In this document: positions 52,701 through 64,000 of the stretch, piece by piece
Layout of the letters: every line of letters starts with the position of its first letter
Numbering within the stretch: position 1 is the first letter of the stretch
Source: Trichoplax adhaerens
Lineage: Eukaryota > Placozoa > Uniplacotomia > Trichoplacea > Trichoplacidae
NCBI RefSeq assembly: GCF_000150275.1
Contig: NW_002060950.1
Coordinates: forward strand, 1,290,106 to 1,354,105
DNA length: 64,000 nucleotides
Direction of reading: 5' to 3'
The notes under the pieces: generated by a model
The model's database searches: none
Told to the model about the DNA's origin: nothing
Seen by the model: the letters and a program-made list of their open reading frames with translations, nothing else
Program-made: the position numbers and the translations under genes

Positions 52701-55700
52701 TATTAGCGTTAAGTCGACCGGAGTGCAACGAAAGTAGAATCAAAGTTTGTTAAAGTTTTGTAGCTTGATCTCTACACTTTTCATTTCATTACAATATGCT
52801 TCGATAGCTCTAGTATAATTTCTATCAGTTAGTACTACAGTATATTTATCGATAGTCGTGATCAACATGAACGATGCTAGCGGGAGATATCATACTATGA
52901 TATATCAAGTATGAAATTATTTGCCGATAGTTGACGAATTAATGTGACATTTTTAGGCAGACAATGACTATCCATTAATAACGCGTTATTTCTGAAGAAA
53001 TAAATAAATAGATAATTTGGAAGTCTACGGGCTATGAACTATGATGCCAAGATTAATTAGAGAAGAAAAGCGATATAGCAAGTTAGTGATGAATCTATTA
53101 TTAACTAGGTTAGCAGTGCTATCCGTGACAGTGTGGATGAGTAAGCACATAAATCAATGTAAGGCTAATTTTATCATTTTTTGATAGGCGATATCATTTA
53201 TAAATTGTAATAAATACTTTTTACAACTTTAGCAGGGTATCAGAAAAGAAATTTGATCTTTGCTTCTAATTCATCTTACTAATATCTAATTATAAAGATC
53301 CGTAATATAACATTTGTTATAGAGTGTACAACAATGAATTATAGTTAAGGGTTAGCACTGTAACTTTTATTTATTAGCGAAAAATTGATCATCCGCTTCA
53401 TCATCTTTACACTCTGGCGTAGGGATATAAGATGTAGAAGCAACTAGTTTAAAGTAACTGACGAAAGGATTTACAGCTTCTATTCTTTTTCGACTAGAAT
53501 ACCAAACAATTTAACCGTCAAGTAGCTATAAATATAGCAATTCAGAATCTATCTTAACTTGAAAAATTCTAATACTGCAATAATGGAAAGTGGTACTTTT
53601 AAGAAATAATTTCATCCTTTCTTCAATAACGAAATCTACTAAGTTTTCCAAAAAAAATTTTTAAATCATCGTTACTTAGGATATGATTTCAAATATAAAC
53701 GTTACTATACCTGCTAAATTAGTTATATTTTTATGGGGATTTTCTTCTTAACATACATAAAATTGAGGATCGAGAATAGAATTAAAGAACGAAAAATTTT
53801 AATAACGATGTAAACTTCGAATTAACTTCTTCGCAATTCTTATATTCAATCGCTGTTCTTGATATTTTTAATGTCCAGACTTTATCGATCTAATATTGAT
53901 TCAATTTGATTCTTAAGTGTTCACTAGGATACTAGAGTAACAGCAATTGATAATCATTAAATTTATAAAGAAGCATTCATTACTTTCAATAGAAGATGAC
54001 AGATGTCGAAAACATCGAACAGAAACAGTGAATATATTAATTAGCTTTTGTTACTGTAAACTAAACCGACGATAATATTAGTAACAATTCTTAGAATAGC
54101 ATGATCTCTACCCTAATATCTTACTTTTTAATATTCTAACTATACAAATTATGTTCTAATACAAAATGCACCGATTGAAATGTCCACAACCTATCGTAAT
54201 ATAGACATCAATATAGTTATCACAATTAAGGGCCAAGCTTGATAATATAAAAATACTGCTTCTGACATAATTCAGCGCTATTGCTTTCACTCAATCATCA
54301 CACATTTAACTATGTAATATAATAGTTTACAAAATTTTAATTATTTAAAGTTCTAATTATTAACACTTTTCAAATTTGATTTATCGGGCACTCATAATAA
54401 CTATCATCAAAGATGAATTCCATTTAATTTAGCCCACGATCAATATCTAATTATGTAAAAACTTATGCAATTCAACAAAATTGCTTAATTTTTTAGTTTG
54501 GTAAGAATTTGTATTATGTTACTAAAACAGGTATCATATAGAGTAACAATAGAAAATTCGATTAATCTCCTTATTTATAATATATACTTACAATCTGAAC
54601 TACAAGAACTGGCGCTGTCTTAATTATGATTACCTCAAGTGATTCATAAATGCATTCATTGATATCAATTTCTATAACCCATAATTGTATTATCGAATAG
54701 ATAAAGATAGGAAATTTGGTAAAAATTAAAAAATAATCGTAATTTAAACCTCCACCTCCTTAGTCTAGAAATTGTAGATTAAAATAAATTAACCGATCAT
54801 TGAATTCCATTCTAGTAATTGATGTACGAATGTCATAAGGAGTATAGCTTCTGTTCAATAAGATATGATGTAAGGTATTTTTTGGCGTCGCAATTTTCAA
54901 GTAAATATCTCAATTTTATGTATCAAAACTAGATTTATTTATAGTAATCACGCTATTATTAGCACTTTTAGATATCCAATGGTATTTTTAAGTCCTCATT
55001 TTAAACTGAAATAGATGAATACATGTTAAAAAAATACTGTATATAATCCGGTGAATATAGAAACAGAGCCTGGATCAATTATATCATTTAACCTCACATA
55101 TTAGTAATAAAGGACCACTTTTTATTACAGCTCTTTTCAGTAAGTACATAAAGGAGACCAAAATGTAAATATGTAGATGATGAATTCAGCTATACTTAGG
55201 ATAAAAACCCTATTTTTTATGTTGTAACTGCTGAATTTTATCATAATTAGCATAATATAGAGTATTTTAAGAATTCTCTAATTGTTATCGTGCTGTAATC
55301 AAGGAAGATAATTGCCTTAACGAAGAATTGAATTAGATTACCATGTTAGTATGATTGGTCATGTGCTACAGAGAGAGCATTACAATTGAACTTTGGGTAA
55401 AAACTTACAATAAAATTATCAGGTAAAGTGCCTAACGTTAAATTAACTATAATGACTTTACTGTTCACTTTAAAAGAAGTGCTATACTGATGTTCAATAC
55501 GTCTAAATTGGAAATCATATGAACAACGTTAACCTAACTAATTTACTCGAACATAACCAGCGCAATTTTAATCTTTACATTGGTATAACGCAGCAAAAGT
55601 ACGTTCTTAATAAAAGCATTAGATTCGGCTAAATTTGATAGAGAAACTTTGTGATTCTTATTTTTTAGAAGATACCGGCATTATTGGTATCGTTTAATAA

Positions 55701-56175
55701 ACATTTTTACAATGCTTTGTATCTTTAAAATGATACCTTTAGTATTAACAGTTAATACTAACAGATAAGTGCACAAAATTTTTTATTAGAATACTATAGG
55801 CATTCGCTAATTAATTTCTAAGAGTCTTGGATTGGATGCTTTAGTTCTTGCCTAATCTTTTGATAGACTACTACTAATTGTAAATTTAATGCTGTAAAAA
55901 TTAGGATTCGAATAAAAATCTGATTAATTCAAATACCTATGTATTTATCATTAAATCCATTTACTTAAAGGCTTATGATTTAAGATGAATGAATCAGATT
56001 GGACAGAAGTTGATTTCTGATATACAGCATCATAGTAACGTATAGGATTATTGATATTAGTAGCTTGAATCGCAATTACGTACAATTAAAAATGCATTAT
56101 AACTTGTCACGAGAACAGTATAACTTATCAAATTTCTAAATGTCAATCAATATTTATCAATACAGATCTTGGAGA
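52701..56175. other. Intergenic region
   Basis: About 3.5 kb of very AT-rich sequence with no recognised gene or repeat. Confidence 0.4.
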
Positions 56176-56180
56176 CTCGC

Positions 56181-56807
56181 TGTTTCAGTGTTAAATACTG
56201 TATTACAGTAGAAATAACTATGTTAGGATAATTCTGTTAGACTATCCTTATTTAGTTAACTTATAATTTGGATATACTGTATTTTAATATAGCACTGACT
56301 TTTTATGACAGTGACACTTATACACATACTGAAATTAATAGTTATAATAAGGAATGCAAATCATCTACTTACAGTTCCAATTATTGTGATTGTAATTTAC
56401 TTATGGTAGACTGTAAATTATCATGGAAATGTTCCGTGAAAGGACATATCGTAATCTGACTATTCTGTATTAGTCATTACATGTCTATGTTCATAAATAC
56501 TGCTGTCTGCATTAAGGGAGCAGTAGCTAAAATTAATATCTAATTCAGTAAATGATTCCAATGTTAATTGTATTAACTATGACTCATGAACTATTGAGTA
56601 GTATATAAATGCAGTATATCGTGAAATAAAGTGAATTCTCCAACTTAGTGTTTAACGTAAAATACGAGGCGTTTAAGTCTTTGTGTAGTCTGCTAGTAGA
56701 GCAAAAGTATTTGTGATAGTGCAGATATCGTTCCTTGATACGTGGTTCAAGGAATTGACTTATTGATCGTATATTGCGTTATCTTGTTGTAAAGCTGTTT
56801 TGTGACA
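56181..56807 (+). mobile_element. Solo LTR, family A, copy 3 (627 bp)
   Basis: It starts TGTTTCAGTGTTAAATACTG and ends GCTGTTTTGTGACA. The 5-bp duplication CTCGC lies at 56176-56180 and 56808-56812. It is nearly identical to copy 2, with a few small indels in the TATA-to-poly(A) region. Only about 40 bp separate it from a family B LTR in the opposite orientation. Confidence 0.92.
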
Positions 56808-56854
56808 CTCGCATATTCAACGATTCATATTAGCGTAAATTAGTTCTAGATTAG

Positions 56855-57297
56855 TGTCACAAACCAGCTTCGTGACAAGGATAACGTAAACCAAATCTCT
56901 AAATTACTATAGTCTTCCGGAATTCAGTATCCCTTAACTACCTCACAACAATTTAGACGCCTTTGATTCTACGTTAAACTCAACTAGACAATTGAGAATT
57001 GCTTTATTCAACTATCTGACGGGCTTATATACCCTTCTACAGCAGCTAACATCCACAAGTCATCTTATAAAAATACTTAAGTGAGAACATCTACTAACTA
57101 GTTTTTCACAGTCGGACTACAATATGTCCATTCACAGAATCATTTCAATACACATTACAGCACAGCAATAAATTTACTGTAACACATTTATAATTAGAGT
57201 AATTCCTATTGTAAGTAAGTAGTTGTAATATAATATCACTATATTATATTAACCAAATTTAGATATCTATTTCTTCACGGTAGTTCGTACCGTAATA
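56855..57297 (-). mobile_element. Solo LTR, family B (443 bp)
   Basis: In element orientation it starts TATTACGGTACGAACTAC; the right-edge copy starts TGTCACGG, so the expected TG has become TA. It ends GGTTTGTGACA. A 5-bp duplication, ATTAG, lies at 56850-56854 and 57298-57302. It has a TATATAAGCCC box followed by GAATAAAGC. Its stretch after the poly(A) signal (GTTTAACGTAGAATCAAAGG) resembles the same position in family A, so the two families are related. No internal region is present. Confidence 0.85.
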
Positions 57298-57302
57298 ATT
57301 AG

Positions 57303-57968
57303 GAAATTTATTAAGTTTTTACAATCTTCAGCAATAATTCACGCTAATTTCAGGTGATTTGTTAATGTGTAAGAGTATTCCCCAACCGTAGACTACTCAA
57401 TTACGAATATGCTGTTTAATTAATCTTCATAGTTAGCACATATTGAATTAGTAATTTCAAATGTAGAAATAGATATTAAGATGTAATTAGTAATTAAATT
57501 AATGTAACGTGAAGAGGGTTTTGAATTGGATGGATAAGAACTACAGTAACTATTAGGTATCAATTGCGAATACTATTAACTTACGCAACGCCAATACTTC
57601 CCTATTCCAGTAATTTACTAACAATTAAAATAAATTAAAATTTCATTTATAGATAATAATAGTTCGCATAATTAGGCTAAAATTTCAGCTCGTATTATTC
57701 TTAAAGGCCTTCATTATTTTCAATGCGTAATTAATCATTATTCATAATGAACCATCTATATCCTATTTCAGATTCGAATATATCTTGCTTAAAGCAAAGA
57801 CATAGAAATACGCATAAAATTCCCATTTGCATTAAAAGGAGAAAATTTAATTTTGTTGGATTCCTCCCTTCCACTACTTTCCATATCGCCTACGAATGAT
57901 AACTTAACACTTTTGGATGGTATTAGTTGATGGAATTTCCATATGATAATTTGATGGACTCTGAGTAT
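57303..57968. repeat. 3' flank of the GPCR pseudogene, duplicated downstream of its paralogue
   Basis: Scattered but ordered matches link this stretch to about 61560-62270, including GCACATATTGAATTAGTAATTTCAA against GCACGTATTGAATTAATAATTTCAA and GAACTACAGTAACTA against GAGCTACAGTAACTA. The duplication that produced the two receptor copies therefore included their 3' flanks. No gene is recognised within it. Confidence 0.6.
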
Positions 57969-59137
57969 TTAAAAATTGCTGGTACTCACATCGGTCATTC
58001 CATCACGAACATCGACTCAATTTTGTCGATCCACTACTGGTGCAGATTTAGTCAGATGCTGTACTAAGGCCACAACAACAGCATATTTCGGCATGCGCTT
58101 CCCTAAATTGACGATAAATGACGGCATAGAGAAAAGGATTGATTGCACTGTTTAAATTATGAAGGTAACCAACCATAAAGATAACCTGATGCGAAACGTG
58201 AAACCCAGCCGGTATGATAGTAAATACAACAATACCATAAGGTAAATAGCATATGAGAAAGATAACAGACCGAAATCATAGCTCTGGTAATTTTAATTTC
58301 TCTCCTTGCTAAGGTATTTTCAATCAGCCTTGCTAGTACTTATCGATTTTATTTACTTTTAGCATTACGGCCATGTTTATGCATCATCTCAGGAGTGCTT
58401 GCTACCGAGTTATTGACTGAAATACCTATTGTGTTGTTGAGATGCTCGCTATGAAATCGATTAAGTATTCTTTTAGCATTTCGAGCAATAACAATGTAGA
58501 TGACGACGTAACATAATCCAAGTAATATAAACGGAATAATTGTGTCGACAATTAAGGCGAACAAGACATAACTTGCACCGCTAACGGATAACCAATCAAG
58601 TAAGCAAGAAAATTTCAGTGGCTGAAAAATATGAAGATTCCAGCCTAAAATTGGCATTAGACAGATGAAAATACTATAAATCCATACGCAGCCAATAATA
58701 ATTAAAACCACTTTCCTAGTAATCACCTTCCCATATGAATGGACAATAACTAAATAGCGACAAATTGCAATACCTAACAAAGTATATATGGTTATCACAT
58801 AACATATACTTTGCATGAATCCGCTAAAGCGTCATAACGATTCACCTAATAACCAACCATTGTTGAACCAGTTCATGCTATTACAAGAATTCTTAAATAA
58901 TCCATTTAATACATCAGTAATAAGTAAATTAAGGATGAAAAGATTACTAGGAATGAGTAAAAGCTCATGATGCTTATGAAAAACGTAGAAGACAACACAG
59001 TTACCAATAACAGTAGCAATTACTAATATTAGGTAGGCCAAGCCACGAAAGAGTAAAGTTGTAGATGAAAAGTTCATAACGGTTGCATTACTATGATCAT
59101 CAAGGCTAGATCCACGTACTGATACTAGAATACTCAT
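57969..59137 (-). pseudogene. Class A GPCR pseudogene, paralogue of the 62.3-63.4 kb receptor
   Basis: The reading frame starts at an ATG (59137) and matches its intact neighbour to the very C-terminus (DGMTD-STSN, stop 57969-57971), but it is broken. A TGA at 58832-58834 replaces the codon for the conserved TM3 disulfide cysteine. Two TAA codons lie in the third cytoplasmic loop (58349-58351 and 58340-58342). About 2 bp are missing near 58266 at the start of TM6, which shifts the frame; TM6-TM7 and NPFLY continue intact in the other frame. A further TAA cuts the tail after the CCCCGL cluster. The remaining sequence is well preserved, so inactivation looks recent. The N-tail has a glycosylation site and shows roughly what the neighbour lost in its gap. 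Confidence 0.9.
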
Positions 59138-61559
59138 TCTTTGATTTAAATCTCAATTTGAACCAGCTTAACCGGAATCCGTGAGATGATATTAGAAGGA
59201 TTAAGAAATACGGAAAAGCTTATAATAAACAGTGACTGCAATACTTTATCGAAATGATATGTAGTTATAAATAATTTTTAAAGCAGCTTCAAATTAACTT
59301 AAGATTATGATTACCAGGTATATAGCCCTTGGTAGTTATCAGGCGAACCCGGCCTACTATATGTAGTAAAGTAAGTTTACTAAAAACTTTGATTCTTGAT
59401 CTTTCATCGGAAGACCCTTTAATCAAAACTTAATCTGTATGTATATTCAATAATTCAATAAGTATTTATAGGAGCTCTAAAATGATTAATAGAATCATTA
59501 ATAGCCGTTATGCTTGATATACTGGTATTTGAAATGTGGAATTCGTTTATTCAATCTACTATGTAACATTTTCTGCAAGGATACCGTAGTTTAATACATA
59601 TCGGTACAAGTATGTATCTATTTTGAGTTCTACTCCGATAACATTTTTAGATTTCTTCACAAATTCAACCGAAATAAAAATATTTCTATAAATCGGCTAT
59701 GCTGTAATTTTACTTGATTTAGAAAGCTTGAATCTACGAGTATTAATTTTGCCGCAAAGTTATTTTCTGTAAATCTTTCAATTTCCTTTTTATCTGGCGA
59801 GGAAAACTACGTTTTGGAATTACAGTATGAATCTATAGCAGTAATGACAGGAAAAAGTAATTTCATAAATTGTCGATCGTCGCTCAGTTATCTAGCTGAA
59901 AAATGGCTATATTATCTTTTAAAGAATGATGAAAGGAATATAAAATTAAAAACTTTTTATTACCACATTGCATTGATATACTGCTAATTACTGAGTATTA
60001 GTCTACTACATTGAAATTACTGCCGGTAGTGCGGTAATTAGCGTCGACTTTTTAGCACTTTGATCAGCTTAAACAAGATCAATATTGTTGTGTATATAAA
60101 TATATTAAATTCTTAACATAACAAATCTGGCGATCGTTTCACTCAGATTCATGATGATAGTTTACTCTAGTGCTTATGATCCTGTAAACTTTCGATTTTT
60201 CAGATTAAAATGTTATTAAAATTTGCTAAGCCATAGCGATAATGGGACAAAAATTTAACCTCCTTTTATCATTTTACCGTATGTAAACTCTTTAAATTAA
60301 CCATAACTTGATTGCGATCATATATTTACACTACTATATAATCTTGAAATTAAGTGATGTTGAAGCACTTTTAGAACAATGAAGTATTAAATTAAAAAAG
60401 CTTATAATATTATAATCAAGAAATTTAATTCGAAGTGAGAGGAAATATTGATATTTTATTAGTCTTACTTGCAGTTGATTTTCAACTTGATATTAAGGTG
60501 GAATGTTCAATTAAATCTGTTCCTGTTATCATTACATAGGAATAACAAATTTTTTACTCAGATGTCTTAAATGATAGAAAGGAAAATGCTGGTTAAAAAA
60601 ACTTTTAGAATAGAAAGCTAAAGCTTTGTAATGACTATAATATTTGATTGTAAGAGGGAACAGATGTCACATTGTTGGTAAAATAATAACTTTGATTAAG
60701 CCGATGACGAAGATAATGATTGATTTCGTGATTTATGTAGAATTAGCGATTTTAGCTGATGGTATTATATCTATTGACTAGATGGAAATAAATTGAATAA
60801 AAAGGTAAAATACTTATGGCAATTAAATGTACTATTGTAGTGATGAATACTTTTTGGTAAAAAATTTTAATAACAAATACAAGATAGCATACCCTGTTAT
60901 AGGTGAAATCGTGCAGACCATAACACTGTTTGACCATAACAAATATCCTCATGGTAAACTTAATATTCAGACAAGATTTACAAAACATTTTCTTGCTATG
61001 ATTAATACACAATAACGTTTTCTTTTCGTAAATTCTTTGTCATTTATATCAACGAATCATGAAATCTACATAACATTGAATTAATAATATGATAATTTGT
61101 CTAAAATCAGATCGTATGAAAGGTTACAAGGGAAATGTCCAACTATTTAAATCAGAAAATGTCTAATATTATATAGGAAATATGCGTAAACAAGATCAAT
61201 AATATTATATATAGATGATCTTTCATCATAATAATATTACGAAAGTAGAAATTTGGGAAGAAATACTGCAATTGTGTTTAGTATTATATCTACTCTTGGA
61301 TGATAAAATTATTTCAACGTATTTCGAAAGTGATATTTGCTGTCTTTTTAAACCTAAAATAAGACAATATTCATTCTATAAATCAGTGGATAATCTAACG
61401 CAATCTGAAGTTGGGTGTTTCAATTCTATTGCCTGAAATAAAAGGAAAGAACAGCTAATTTACTGCAGAAGTGTGCTATTGAGATATGTGATTTAATTAG
61501 CCATGAATAACAAAATTTGAACTAGTTAATCAAGTTTCCATTTTCTTAAGCAGTAACTC
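59138..61559. other. Intergenic region between the GPCR pseudogene and its intact paralogue
   Basis: About 2.4 kb, AT-rich. Open stretches at 60752-61015 (both strands) and 61215-61436 have no family resemblance. Nothing else is recognised. Confidence 0.4.
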
Positions 61560-62270
61560 ATGCTAATTACGAGTGCGTTGTTAATATTTATTCGTATTCC
61601 TCTATCAAAGCCTACCTAGGTACTAAATATTTGGTGGTGATTGTAGTAGAGGCCACATTAATATTCCATATTACTTAGCACGTATTGAATTAATAATTTC
61701 AAGTGTGATAGAAAAGGTATCAAGAAGTCTTTGGTAATTAGATTAACACAAGGTAAAGAGAATTTTAAATGGATTGATAGGAGCTACAGTAACTACAATG
61801 CAGCAATTGCTAATATTGCAGATTACTCAACACCATTGCTCTGCTATTCCATTAATTCACGGATAATTAAAATGAACAAAAATTTCACCTAGATCATGGC
61901 TAGTATATTTCCAGTCTCATGATACTTTGCGTATTTGTTTACTAAGTAGAACAGTTAACTATATTGCTGCTGTACGCTGTACAATCTATGCTAAATAATA
62001 ATAAGGTTCATTAGACAATAACAAAGAAGCAGCCATGAAACTCTAAACTAAATTAAATGGAGAAAATTTTAATTTCTTTAAATTGCTTCCTAGCGCGCAT
62101 CGCCTGAGAATACTAACTTAACAATTTGCATGTTATCATGAGTTTAGAACATTATTTCAATAGAAGATACTCGTCTATGAAATTCCATAAACACCCTCAA
62201 GTATATTTCGAGTTACAATACATCATGATGAACGTGGCTATAGAATTCGACCGCTAGTCATCCTTAGTAC
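61560..62270. repeat. 3' flank of the intact GPCR, duplicated with 57.3-58.0 kb
   Basis: This aligns in order with the flank of the pseudogene (see 57303-57968), with more divergence than the coding parts. It contains no gene. Confidence 0.55.
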
Positions 62271-63395
62271 TCAAAGATTACTGGTGCTAGCATCGGTCAT
62301 TCCATCACGAAGAACATCGACTCGATTTTTTCGATCTATTATTGGCGTAGAATTAAGAAGATGTCGATGCCGACTTCGACTAGTGGGAAACTTTACAGAC
62401 ACTGCACTAAGGCCACAACAACAGAACAGTTCGATATACGCTTTCCTAAATTGGCGATAAATGACTCCATAGAAAAATGGATTGATCGCACTGTTTACAT
62501 TAACAAGGTACCCAACCATAAAAATAATATTATGTGAAACGTTGCCACCAGCTGGTGCGATAATAAATATAGTAAGAGCGTAAGGCAAATAACATGCAAG
62601 GAAGATAACATAGACTGAAAACATGGCTCTTGTAATTTTAACTTCTTTTCTTCCTAAAGTATTCCCATTTGACCATTTTGCTCGTGCTTGTCGATTTCGA
62701 TCATTTTCAGGGGTGTTTGCTACTGAGTAATCGACTGAATTGCCTATTGAAGGAATAACGTTGTTGGAATGCTCGATATGGAATCGATTAGCCATTCTTT
62801 TAGCATTTCGAGCAATAACGATATAGATGACGATGTAACATAATCCAATTAATATCGACGGAATAATTGTGTCGGCAATTAAAGCGAACATGACATAACT
62901 TGCACCGCTAACGGATAACCAATCAGGTAAGCAAGAAAATTCCAGTGGCTGAAAAATGTAACGATTCCAACCAAAAATTGGCATTAGAGAATCCAAAATA
63001 CTATAAATCCATATGCAACCAATAATAATTAAAACTACTTTCCTCGTAATCACCTTTCCATACGAATGGACGATAACCAAGTAACGACAAATTCCAGTAG
63101 CCAACAAAGTAAATATGGTTACTACATAGCAAATAGTTTGCATAAATCCATTAAAGCGGCATAACGGCTCACCAAATGTCCAGCCATTATTCAGCCAGCT
63201 CACGCCATTAAAAGTATCCCTAAATAGTCCATTTAACAAATCGATAATAGCCAAATTAAGGATAAAAAGATTGCTAGGAATGCGTAAAAGGGAACGATGC
63301 TTATGAAAAACATAGAGGACAATGCAGTTACTAATAACCGTAGCAATTGCTAATATTATATATGCCAAGCCACGAGCCAGTAAAATTGCAGGTGA
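62271..63395 (-). CDS. Rhodopsin-class (class A) GPCR, 5' end in an assembly gap
   Basis: The frame is open from the gap edge (63395) to a TGA at 62271-62273, about 374 codons. The start codon is missing: the first readable residues align with the middle of the pseudogene's N-tail just before TM1, so about 20 residues are lost. Landmarks, counted from the TTG codon at 63368: Asn14 (TM1), Asp43 (TM2), Cys70 paired with Cys146, CRY (94-96), CYLPY (259-263) and NPFFY (296-300). The second loop has GWNRYIFQ...C-LPDW. Asn290 replaces the opsin lysine. The third loop is long and basic (DRNRQAR). A CCC cluster (316-318) follows helix 8, with a basic tail. It is the intact partner of the pseudogene at 58-59 kb. 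Confidence 0.9.
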   Translation of the reverse strand, partial: SPAILLARGLAYIILAIATVISNCIVLYVFHKHRSLLRIPSNLFILNLAIIDLLNGLFRDTFNGVSWLNNGWTFGEPLCRFNGFMQTICYVVTIFTLLATGICRYLVIVHSYGKVITRKVVLIIIGCIWIYSILDSLMPIFGWNRYIFQPLEFSCLPDWLSVSGASYVMFALIADTIIPSILIGLCYIVIYIVIARNAKRMANRFHIEHSNNVIPSIGNSVDYSVANTPENDRNRQARAKWSNGNTLGRKEVKITRAMFSVYVIFLACYLPYALTIFIIAPAGGNVSHNIIFMVGYLVNVNSAINPFFYGVIYRQFRKAYIELFCCCGLSAVSVKFPTSRSRHRHLLNSTPIIDRKNRVDVLRDGMTDASTSNL

Positions 63396-63445
63396 NNNNN
63401 NNNNNNNNNNNNNNNNNNNNNNNNNNNNNNNNNNNNNNNNNNNNN
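63396..63445. other. Assembly gap (50 N)
   Basis: Fifty N characters that remove the start of the receptor gene to the left. Confidence 0.95.
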
Positions 63446-63900
63446 GTAGCTGTAACTATAGACTGTAGTGGTAGAGACTCTATGCTAGAGTACAGATGAC
63501 TATATACAGTAAGCTGTTGAGTTACTAATATGGCTATAGGTAAAAATAGAACTGTAAATCATATATTAGGATATGGTTAATTCATTGTACTTTGGCTGGT
63601 GTGAATAATGTCTACGTAAGTACTGTAGTCGTATCCATATTAGATTAATGATGGTCCGCAGTAGAATAGTCTTACTAAGAATAATTTAACTATGTGTAAA
63701 ATAAGGTAAAAGGTTGCCATGCGGATTGTAGCTGCGAATGCTACGAAAAGTATAAAAGCATGCAACTTTAGATTATTCTGTTAGTTCGTTGTAGAAGTCT
63801 TTAGTAGTAGTATTCGGCTAGAGTAGAGCTGTGTAGTTAATCTTTGTATAAGATTCAATAAAGCCCTTATTTTTCTAAAATTTGGAATTTCGTGATTGGT
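63446..63900 (+). mobile_element. LTR-like sequence, left end lost in gap
   Basis: A TATAAAAG box (63751-63758) is followed about 100 bp later by AATAAA (63857-63862) and then a short T-rich stretch, the layout of an LTR. It ends where a family B LTR starts. It could be part of a third LTR family into which family B inserted, or a short non-coding transcription unit. No second copy is in the window. Confidence 0.3.
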
Positions 63901-64000
63901 TGTCACGGTACGAACTACAGTGAAGAAATAGCTATCTAAATTTGGTTAATATAGTATAGTGATATTATATTACAACTAGTTACTTACAATAGGAATTACT
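63901..64000 (+). mobile_element. LTR, family B, 5' end, running off the right edge
   Basis: It starts TGTCACGGTACGAACTAC and matches the reverse complement of the 56855-57297 LTR through to the last base of the window. This copy keeps the canonical TG start. Whether it is solo or the 5' LTR of a complete element cannot be told here. Confidence 0.8.

Noticed and set aside
63366-63368. Start of the last GPCR at the TTG at 63368
   Set aside because: The frame continues open to the gap edge and aligns with the pseudogene's N-tail, so the true start is in the gap.

Overview
The window looks like AT-rich animal nuclear DNA. Genes have GT-AG introns, many of them short. Products are metazoan: a Collier/Olf/EBF (COE) transcription factor, a CerS1-like ceramide synthase, and a family of single-exon rhodopsin-class GPCRs. 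Three runs of 50 N mark assembly gaps (20081-20130, 52212-52261, 63396-63445). An early-branching animal fits best, and I would guess a placozoan such as Trichoplax or a relative. That placement is inference from gene style, not from a marker sequence.

Layout. 1-1375 (minus) holds the first two coding exons of a COE gene that runs off the left edge. About 6.4 kb without recognised genes separates it from RPIA (7813-9806, plus, 11 short exons, 234 aa), which faces the opposite way. A divergent membrane-anchored short-chain dehydrogenase follows (11472-12571, plus, two exons). Next come 11 kb with nothing recognised except an assembly gap and a truncated LTR, then the first GPCR (23620-24573, plus). 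From about 26.9 to 32 kb the sequence changes: it looks less AT-rich, with a four-copy 152-bp tandem array, a zone full of GTAC palindromes and a second tandem repeat. This block leads into the ceramide synthase gene (30179-34210, plus, six exons, 373 aa) and includes its first intron. From 38 kb rightward there are four more GPCR loci, all on the minus strand: 38354-39433, 50681-51856, a pseudogene at 57969-59137, and its intact paralogue at 62271-63395, whose 5' end lies in a gap.

Mobile DNA. I identified three solo LTRs of one family (about 630 bp; 39775-40407, 47755-48385, 56181-56807), each bounded by a perfect 5-bp target-site duplication. A second, related LTR family has a complete copy with its own duplication (56855-57297), a truncated copy at the 20 kb gap and a copy entering the right edge. 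Two further LTR-like stretches are less certain. No element-encoded protein is visible.

How the genes relate. COE, RPIA, the dehydrogenase and the ceramide synthase are ordinary unrelated neighbours. The most distinctive content is the receptor family. All five members keep the class A scaffold and an opsin-like second-loop signature (WNRY, then Cys and a PDW-type motif). The residue before Arg-Tyr in the DRY motif is Ser, Phe or Cys. In the four readable cases Asn occupies the retinal-lysine position of opsins. One member is a fresh pseudogene of its neighbour, so the family is expanding and decaying here.
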